From NCBI GenBank assembly GCA_951217055.1, contig OX578281.1, forward strand, positions 29,064,101-29,128,100: a DNA stretch of 64,000 nt. Reading direction: 5' to 3'. The notes under the pieces are model-generated. The model saw only the letters and a program-made list of their open reading frames with translations, was not told the origin of the DNA and searched no databases. Shown here one piece after another: positions 56,753 through 64,000 of this stretch. A program made the position numbers and the translations under genes. The stretch comes from Gerris lacustris (Eukaryota > Arthropoda > Insecta > Hemiptera > Gerridae). The stretch's first letter is position 1; every line of letters starts with the position of its first letter.

Positions 56753-57345
56753 AATTCTTTTTAATGGTAAATATTTATATATATTGTAATACTTATGTTG
56801 TGGTAATATAATATGTATAGAATAAATAAAACTCTAGAAATATAAAGTACAATGAAGATTTCGCATGGAGGAATAAGTCAAATATTATTTTTATATTAAG
56901 TACATATTTCATAAGAGCTCTTTGAGCGTAAGTAATGGAAGTTGATTCATCGCATATGATTAGTAGGAGATGGGTTACGTGTTGACGGAACTATGTCGGC
57001 AGGTTGCTTTGAATATTAGAGGCAAAATAGTTTTGTAGTTAGATTCTCTAGGGGTTTGGCCAAGGCCAGCTGGATGACTTTGGAACTGAACAAGTCGATG
57101 TTAAGTTTGTATGCCCTGTTCAACTTCTTTTTTGTGCCTCGCTCATTCCAGTAATTACATATTTCTGAACCATAATTTTGGTCAAATCATACAGCTACGT
57201 TCGTAGTTGTTTGAAAACAACTTTTTTGTCGTTTTTTTAAATTTATAATAGTATTTGATAAGAATGGTTTTTTTAATTATGGTAGAAAGAATGTATTTGG
57301 TCAATTCATCAACCGTTATTATTTATCTGTTAAAGTGCTTTTGAT

Positions 57346-57795
57346 TTCGTGCTTACCGAAGGTAACGAAAGCATTGCGATCGTTCTGAATAATGACATTT
57401 TATTATGTCTCCGATTTCAAAAATTCCTGGACAATAATCCGTTTCAGACATCAAGGAACATGTTTGGTCTCGTGTCAGTCTGTTGGGCTATTCGTCTGTC
57501 AATATTTTTTTAAACCAACATATCCTAAAAACTAATCGCCTGATTTTAAGGAAATTTGGGTGGTATGGTCCATTGTTAGTCCCATATTAATTGCTATACA
57601 TGCGTTTAAAGTTTGTTTTATTAATACCTATATCTTTAAAAGTACTCATCTGATTTTTTTTTCTGATGTACACCCCTGTAACTGGACTCCTAATGTTAAA
57701 ATAAATTAGACAATAATGGGATGTAAAAGCATAATACCATCAAAATATACGCAAGAGGACTCAAGGAAGCTATGTGCCACACTAATTGATAAACT
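57346..57795 (+). mobile_element. Family A element, subtype 1
   Basis: Starts GTGCTTACCGAAGGTAACGA, carries AATAATCCGTTTCAGACATC, GGTCTCGTGTCAGTCTGT and ACCAACATATCCTAAAAAC, and ends CTCAAGGAAGCTATGTGCC plus ACACTAATTGA. Confidence 0.75.
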
Positions 57796-58079
57796 AGTTT
57801 TACCTTATTATTTTTTTTAAATAGGTAAACTGATCTCTATTAATTTTTTCCCTCAAAATCTTGGTAGAAATGGGTAATTTTGTATAGGAATAAAGTGTTA
57901 TATTCTGATAAATTAAAAAAGCATTTTTGTTTATTTTTTTTAAGTATGTGTACTATTTTGTGGAATTTTTTCAAATTTTTTTTTCTGGCGAATATGTTAT
58001 TTTATTATTGGTGAGGAGTAAAGAGAGTACAATCTATAGCTGTTGGTATAGGGTTAACCGTTCCCTAGTTATTTGTTTG

Positions 58080-58175
58080 CCTGCAGTGTTGGCAAGATAT
58101 AGGTGCTGGTGAAATTGATAGCCCCCTAGTCTCCTGGTGTATTACCCTGGTTCAAGCCAGGCTCCCCGTTTCTTT
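58080..58175 (+). repeat. tRNA-like segment, weak
   Basis: CCCTGGTTCAAGCCAGG forms a perfect T-arm-like hairpin with a TTCAAG loop and a B box (GGTTCAAGCC). Upstream GTTGGCAAGATATAGG could be a degenerate A box. No acceptor pairing was found. Confidence 0.3.
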
Positions 58176-58559
58176 CTCTCGGTAGTTTTATCCAAAACGT
58201 TCTTATTCCTGGCCGACGTCCAAATAAATATGAAAATCTATTACACAACACAGATCATTTAACCTTTAGTCGTATGTATTTTTTTCTTGTCGATTGGCAC
58301 GTAATAATTTATTAAAGTAGTTACTCCTACTTGTCCCTATCAGATAATTCGCAGTGATACATTGATTTTTTTTTAAACATAGACAAATTATAACAGCTTT
58401 ATTATTTATTATTTTAATTTCTTAGCTTTAGGTTTTTATTTTCACATAAACTTTACATATATAGTGAAAAAGTAAAAGGCTATTGTACACGATGGAACCT
58501 CATGATAAACTTAGATAATTGGTGACAAGTAATGGTGAAACTTAAAGTAATGGTGAAAA

Positions 58560-58800
58560 GATCGAGGAGGGAGATTTTCTAAAAGTGAAAAATGTATGTT
58601 TGATGATAGACCGATTGAAATTGTCAAAGAATGTAAATGAAATCTATCATTAACAATGGCGCCTATATTAAATTTAAAAACATATTTTTTGAAAAACACT
58701 CTCTTAGGCCAAACTGGCATTGAATAGCGGTGAAAATATTTTATGGTCGAATCTAACGAAGTAAGCATTTTTCCTTGGATAAATCTATTTTAATAGAAAT
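58560..58800 (+). repeat. Possible family B 3' fragment, very diverged
   Basis: CGAATCTAACGAAGTAAGC followed by TTTTTCCTTGGATAAATCTA resembles the CGAATCCAACGATATAAGCC / CCCGGGAAAAATCTAG blocks of family B. Upstream similarity is doubtful. Confidence 0.25.
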
Positions 58801-59417
58801 AAATCTTATTTTGTTGAAAATCACAAACAAATGGTAACCAACTACCTGTTGAATATGGTTAAAATTAATCACTTAAATGAGATATTTTGAGCTTTAAATA
58901 TACAGTACCAACATCTTATATGAGTTTTTCTTCTTCTTATTATTATTATTTATTATTATTATTATTATTATTTTTATACTTCGGTTTAATATGGTTATTA
59001 TTATGAAAATATTGCTTGTTATATATTTTATCTATTGTTATTCTTGTTCGTCTTCGAAGTTAAAACATTTTACACAAATAAGTTTCTCGAGTGTTAAATA
59101 ACGTTAAAATTAATTATATTGTTTTATCGACTGCTGCAGCGAATCTGACCTTTATATAGTTTCCAGTTTATTTCTTTATTTTTTTTTCCTTTCATTTTTC
59201 TCTAGTATTTTTATTTTTACTTATCGAATATCAATAAACTATTGTTATTAATTTAAAAAGTCGAGTTATTTTCTGCTATAAAGTAGATTTCTTCTCTTTT
59301 ACTTAATTATTTCCTCTATATTTTTCCCCCCGAGGAAGTTATTTAGGGCTTCAGTTGTAGGAGTTTATTTGCCCAGTACAATTTGAATATTTATTAGGGA
59401 TAACATTGTTTTCTCTG

Positions 59418-59487
59418 TATAAATAGATTGCACCTGTTTTATAAGGGCGAGCTGTGTAAACATGTAAAGGGTTTTTACCTTCAGTCT
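59418..59487 (+). promoter_or_regulatory. Possible core promoter
   Basis: TATAAATAG (59418-59426) and TTATAAGG (59440-59447) precede a TCAGTC at 59481-59486 that fits the arthropod initiator. Spacing (43 bp from the second TATA-like box) is longer than usual. An upstream mini-ORF (ATG TAA) lies at 59461. Supports the candidate first exon at 59549. Confidence 0.22.
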
Positions 59488-59548
59488 AATTCGGGTCGAG
59501 TTACGAAATACTTGTGTTTCGTCTCCGCTCTCTTAGTATTTAGTCGCA

Positions 59549-59618
59549 ATGTGGAGAAAAGTCAGATCTTGTGTTTGTTCTTCTTTTAAAATCAAACTAA
59601 CAATCAAAAATCACTTTG
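59549..59618 (+). CDS. Possible first coding exon
   Basis: An ATG with G at -3 and a TGG second codon begins a 23-codon frame (MWRKVRSCVCSSFKIKLTIK...) that ends exactly at a consensus donor (TTTG|GTAAGTG at 59618/59619). TATA-like and initiator-like sequences lie 60-130 bp upstream, and the 5' region is locally less AT-rich. The start is basic and Cys-containing; no family is recognized. Partner exons were not found in the remaining 4.4 kb. Confidence 0.28.
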
Positions 59619-59741
59619 GTAAGTGAAAAAATTATTATATTTAAAAATAAAAACATGCTTTTATAAAACATTCACCAGAAAGGAGAAATTATTTTTTTAA
59701 AAGCCACAGTACTATGAGCAATCACAGTATATGTGTAAACT

Positions 59742-60036
59742 AAAGATAAAAGCGTGGGAGGCTATAAACAGTTGTTGTCATATGCTTTATATGTGTATTT
59801 TTTTATTATTATAATATATTATTTTCTTTTTTTTTAGTATTCGTAAGGCCCTCATACACGATCAAACATTTTGCGCAAACCTGATGTCGGTTAAACAGAA
59901 AGATAAAAGCGTGGGAGGCTATAAACAGTTGTTGTCATATGCTTTATAAGTGTTTTTTTTATTATTATAATATATTATTTTCAGTATTCGTAAGGCCCCA
60001 AACACGATCAAACATTTTGCGCAAACATGATGTTTG
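59742..60036 (+). repeat. 157-bp tandem duplication
   Basis: AAAGATAAAAGCGTGGGAGG begins at 59742 and again at 59899. The second unit is near-identical through TCGTAAGGCCC and the CGATCAAACATTTTGCGC block, with a few indels in T runs (unit 2 about 140 bp). Unit 1 ends and unit 2 ends inside the MITE left end, so the MITE's left arm is present twice. Confidence 0.9.
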
Positions 60037-60148
60037 CGCTAACCTGGTAAATTTAGGCCATTCACGTCAAGCATCATGTTTGATCAAACAGCCCCATACA
60101 CGGTCAAAATGTTTGCGCAAACATTTTGACCGTGTATGGGGGCCTTTA
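59845..60148. mobile_element. MITE with AAGGCCC ends and a perfect 50-bp palindrome
   Basis: Left end TAAGGCCCTCATACACGATC and right end (inverted TAAAGGCCCCCATACACGGTC) match over about 36 bp. The right side holds a perfect palindrome 60092-60141 centred on TTTGCGCAAA. The left arm is duplicated by the 157-bp tandem repeat. A GATCAAACATGATG-like inverted pair lies inside. No coding capacity. Confidence 0.8.
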
Positions 60149-60834
60149 GCTGCCAGTATTCGTCGTTGTTTAATTTCTAAAAAAAAAAATTCGAAATTTA
60201 CCGCCACAATATTACTTTTTAAATCTGGAAATTCATTGATTTATCGGCTAATACATACGAGTGGACAAGGCTCCTACCAAGCTTTCTCTACCCTACAGCG
60301 AAATCTTTCCCTTTTTTAAAATTAAAGGTTTTTTACGGAAATAGCCTCACTTACCGGTCGTCGTTATTTACAATTTTTTCGAATTTTACCGCCAAAATTT
60401 CTATATACTTTTTTGCCTAACCCGTACGTTTTTATAAAACTAATGAATAATTATTGTATTATCATCGGAAATATCAGTGAAAGTTTCTACTTTCTATGTA
60501 AGTGAGTTAAATAAAGATTACACGATGTATCCCTGACTATCAATGTAAGCTAACCGTGTTACAACTTAATGACAGGCTAGATATATCCGCCAAAAGCAAC
60601 TCAAATGCTCAAAGAATGAAAGCCGGCTGCAAGTGATAATTTTTAGAGCCTGACAAATTATTCGAACGATTACAAAATTTAAAAAAAAATATTGAATCAA
60701 AAAAGCAAATGGAAAATGTTATTTTTAAATTTAAATTGTTAACCGTCTTTCATCGTTGTTTATTTTGAACTCCTTTATATTTATTTTAATGTTGTTAATG
60801 TCGTCAAAATCTTTGATTTGCTAATTAACCCTCC

Positions 60835-60995
60835 TCCAATCATCCAATCAAGCTGAAACTTGTCACAAGGAATCTGCACCTATACAAAATCATTTTATCA
60901 AATTTTAGGTTCACCCATACCCATACACACTGATTAACGACGTGGTTTATAAAAACTCTGTAACCGGTGATTGTTATGAAAATTTTCCAAGATTT
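60835..60995 (+). repeat. Family C interspersed repeat, copy 2
   Basis: Same block order and orientation as 5405-5595: CAAGCTGAAACTTG, CAAATTTTAGG, ACCCATACACACTGATTAAC, TTTATAAAAACTC and GGTGATTGTTATGAAAATTT. Confidence 0.6.
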
Positions 60996-60999
60996 CAAC

Positions 61000-61640
61000 C
61001 TCTGTCTCAACTCCTACACTGATTTTTTTTTCTCACGCAGTCATTTCGACTCGTCACTGAGGTTGACCACTAGTGGTTAAAGGTGGGTTTTCAACAATAA
61101 TGTTACTTTTAGCGGAGAGACGTCCTTCTTTATTCGAATCAAGTGACTCCACTGATCATACTCATCCATACAAGAATACAATAGAGATGCTTATCTACGT
61201 ACACATGAAAACTTATTTAAACAAGCTTTTTGGACTCAAAGAGGCCTTAAAACATGTTAATTTATTAAAATATCAAATAAGAATGTTTTCGCCAATATTA
61301 TACTTTTTATTTACTAATACTAGGTAACAGAGAAAGTAAATAAGGAAACTAATTTACATCGTTAATCTCGTGTTAACTGAAGAACCAATAAATGGGATTT
61401 ATTGGTTGATTGATTCAAGCGCTTTTAGCATATTTATAGGTCATCATTAGTGCCTTGTTGAATGATTAAAACGAGAGGCATCTATAGTGACTCCTCCAGG
61501 CTGATACTGATAACGCTCAATTAATAAAAGCGCTATGTAGCAATTTAACATTTTTGTTGAAGTCCTTTTTTTTATTTGATTAATCGTTATATAAGCTTTA
61601 TTCACTAAAAGTTAAAAAGCTACAAAGTTAGCATTATTAT
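61000..61640. other. No supported gene; small palindrome
   Basis: ACCAATAAAT-GGG-ATTTATTGGT forms a perfect 10-bp-arm hairpin at about 61384-61406. The 84-codon frame at 61073-61327 (+) has no recognizable domain and ends in AT-rich sequence. Confidence 0.4.
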
Positions 61641-61648
61641 TATTATTT

Positions 61649-61865
61649 GGTTCCGAGCTTATCGGAGCTCCCGTTACGTAGTTTCATCATTCTAAAGGAC
61701 AAACATTTTCCAAATTAATATTTTCCTTGATATAAATGTGTTTCAGACATCAGGGAACACTATTGGTCTCGTATCTGTCTCTTAATATTGTTATCAACTC
61801 CTACTTAAAGTATACTATAAGTAGCCCACATATAGTCCCACATTAATTTCTACTGTCCCTCGCAT
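61649..61865 (+). mobile_element. Family A element, 3'-truncated and diverged
   Basis: Starts GGTTCCGAGCTTATCGGAGC and keeps TGTGTTTCAGACATCAGGGA, GGTCTCGTATCTGTCTCTTA and AGTAGCCCACATATAGTCCC. The tail is missing. Confidence 0.68.
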
Positions 61866-61869
61866 GTCA

Positions 61870-64000
61870 GTCAAAATCAGTCAGACCTTGTCACTCGCTG
61901 ACACACCATGTCATTTTCACTCACCGCTCTGTTTTAAGTAAACCGCTCTGTTTGTAAGTACCGCGTGTCCTAATTTCCTCTAGTTCCTCTTTCTATTCCT
62001 TTTCATCTCACTTCATCCCTATCACGCTTCTTTACTTCTGCTGCTACATTACTATATTAGATATGATTATACGTGCATTAGATATGTATACATACCTACA
62101 TAGATATTTATTTATATTTCCTTTTTATCTATGGGTATTATTCAACTGGACCTCCAGGCCCCTGCAGTCCATTAGTTACCAAAATCCTCCATATAATATA
62201 TTCCTTATACTATTTTAAACTCATGTTGTTCGGTACGGAAGGGCTTGCGCCTGATTCCGCTGCCGGGTCTATAAATAAAGATATTGAGCGGACTGTAGAT
62301 ATAGGGTGGTAAGATAGGGTATTAAAAATATTGTAATAAATAAGTACACAAGGAGGATAATGGTATGATGAAGATAATAATATAATGTATAAAGATAAAT
62401 AACAACTTACATATAATGAATGAAATATAATAATAAATCCTAATAAACTGAAGAACTGATGGAATGTAGTGTGATCTGTGATGAATGTGTGTGTGTGAGC
62501 GAGGTGAATTGTGAAGCGGTGAATGTGTTCGGTAATGTCTCTTACTGGCACTGCATTATAATATAATGATAACGATAATAAATGAAACTGTAATATTAGT
62601 GTAATAAATGATTGGATATCCAAAAGTTATTGTTTAAATGAAAATTGTATAATATGAACTATGTGGACTTCCACTTTTAGCGTCTTATGACCATGTGCAA
62701 TGTGCATCGTTCTTCTTAGCGTGTTCATACGTCTTTTAAGGTAACGGTTTTTGTCAGGGTTGACAGTATATCGTTGGCCTAAACGGAGATCTATCCTAAT
62801 AGCCCTCCAATTATGGGGCTATAGATGTCAGAACCAGACGAAACTAGAGGACGCGTTGCGGGTCCATCAAAGCGCTGGTTTGCCTACCTAATATATACAA
62901 TAAACAATAAAAACTTGTTCAGTTGCCTGAACACATGTATTCGGCCAGTATTAGATTCGGCAGACTTTTTTTCTATATTTTTATTATGTGGCATGTGCCT
63001 CTTACCGGCTTTCTTTTCCTGAATCAAATATGATAATGACAAGTGTATAAAATTTGAAAGTAGCAAAAAATGGCTTAGGTATTCTTTAAATTTTCTTAAA
63101 TATGCAGTAGGTTAGTACATTTATAGAAAATTTAGAAAACTACTTCGTTTAAAGGTTAAGGTTCCCGGAAGTCCAATAGATTAGTTTTTATAAGATTGTC
63201 TGCTATCGCATAACCCATTTTGAAACGATCTTATTTGATTTTCACCCCTCTTAAGTTGCCACACCTTAGACTTAGAACACACAAGGTGAAAATGAAAACA
63301 AATTAAAAACCACTATTTTGCTCTGGATTGTTTTGTTTAAGAAAAAGTAAATGTACTCTCTTTTTAACTCTACTAACTCCTAAAAAGCTTAACCTTATTT
63401 ACAAAAGAAAAACAAAATAAAGATTCAACTATTAGACAATCAGACTACAAAAAAGAAGAAAGGATTAGAATATTAGAGAAGATGGAAATGAAAGAAAAAA
63501 AGGAAGCAAAAGTTTTTGCCGAACTTTTTCTAAAGGAAAAAAATAGAAAAGAGTTCTCGATACAAAATATAAACAATTTCCAACCAGAAAAAGAAAAATC
63601 CAAATAACTATCTTTTTCCTCTCTCTCTTTCTAAATATAAGATATATACAAAGAGCGGAAAGCAATTAGATAAACAAACAAGGAGTGGAGGCACAATAAG
63701 GCCTTAGAATACACTGCCAATTTCTATTTCCTCCTCCCTGCCAAAAACCAATTTGGCATAAATATTTTTCCCTTTTTCTGGAAATTGATTTTTTTCTCTC
63801 TCTCTATTTCTCTCTCTCTGGGGCTTGGGATGCAGACAGTGGCCGGTCATAGAGTTAAATGAAAGAGGCGGGCAGTGTGAGTTTTTCTCGGTAAAAGAGA
63901 GGGAAATCCTAGATACTCGGAGAAGCTAAGTGGTTGGTAAACAAAGCCTCACCATACAGCCCAAGGCCTACACACAATATAAAACCAATACAATATTATC
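61870..64000. other. No supported gene
   Basis: Low-complexity, with purine-rich runs at 63300-63700 and a TCTCTCTCTC tract at 63790-63825. The tract plus GGGATGCAG at 63836 could serve as an acceptor for an exon running off the window (ACAGTGGCCGGTCATAGAG...), but nothing confirms it. The 137-codon minus frame at 62210-62623 is His/Thr/Ser/Leu-rich by composition. A GC-raised spot with the hairpin ATAGCCC...GGGGCTAT lies at 62800-62825. Confidence 0.4.

Noticed and set aside
62210..62623. 137-codon minus-strand frame
   Set aside because: Longest frame in the window but of biased composition (His, Ser, Leu, Tyr) from low-complexity AT-rich DNA, with no motif and no splice support.

Overview
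The window is strongly AT-rich, gene-poor eukaryotic DNA, most likely from an arthropod and probably an insect. The reasons are: long (TA)n arrays, many short interspersed elements, GT-AG splice signals, a decayed mariner/IS630-type transposase, hammerhead-type motifs of the kind found in Penelope-like elements, and no bacterial gene layout. The species cannot be fixed from the sequence alone. Nearly all open frames longer than 60 codons are shadows of (TA)n arrays, poly-T runs or repeats.

Only one compact protein gene is convincing: a single-exon ORF at 35519-35803 (+) encoding a 94-residue protein with an RIIa (PKA regulatory-subunit type) dimerization/docking fold, followed by an AATAAA signal. 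Other coding material is fragmentary: the N-terminal exon of a probable tyrosine-recombinase-like (Crypton-type) protein at 54901-55035 (-); a possible two-exon frame at 27719-28175 (-); candidate exons at 32429-32501 (+), 33711-33784 (-), 21290-21495 (-) and 35117-35220 (+); and possible first exons at 59549-59618 (+) and 52583-52612 (+). A perfect acceptor-donor juxtaposition at 40834/40835 (+) is either a recursive splice point in a long intron or the start of a short exon.

The rest is a dense mosaic of mobile elements. Family A begins GCTTCCGAGCTTACC and ends near GGAAGCTATGTGCC; there are about nine copies and at least two interior subtypes. Family B begins ACTTTCTCATAT, carries a tRNA T-arm/B-box-like segment, and ends in an inverted copy of its start; there are ten or more copies. 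Smaller families occur at 5405/60835 and 27339/41025. Well-delimited single elements include a SINE with 13-bp target duplications (48400-48770), a hAT-type MITE (44186-44440), three GC-rich MITEs with inverted ends (28561-29039, 39348-39792, 59845-60148), a near-perfect foldback nested in a family B copy (41407-41710), a mariner remnant (about 50131-50848) and a Helitron-like element (342-886).

The most interesting locus is 6498-7007. A sequence with every conserved hammerhead ribozyme core residue (6853-6895) lies between 43-bp inverted repeats and two long (TA)n arrays, and several decayed hammerhead-like motifs occur elsewhere. This points to Penelope-like retroelement remnants.
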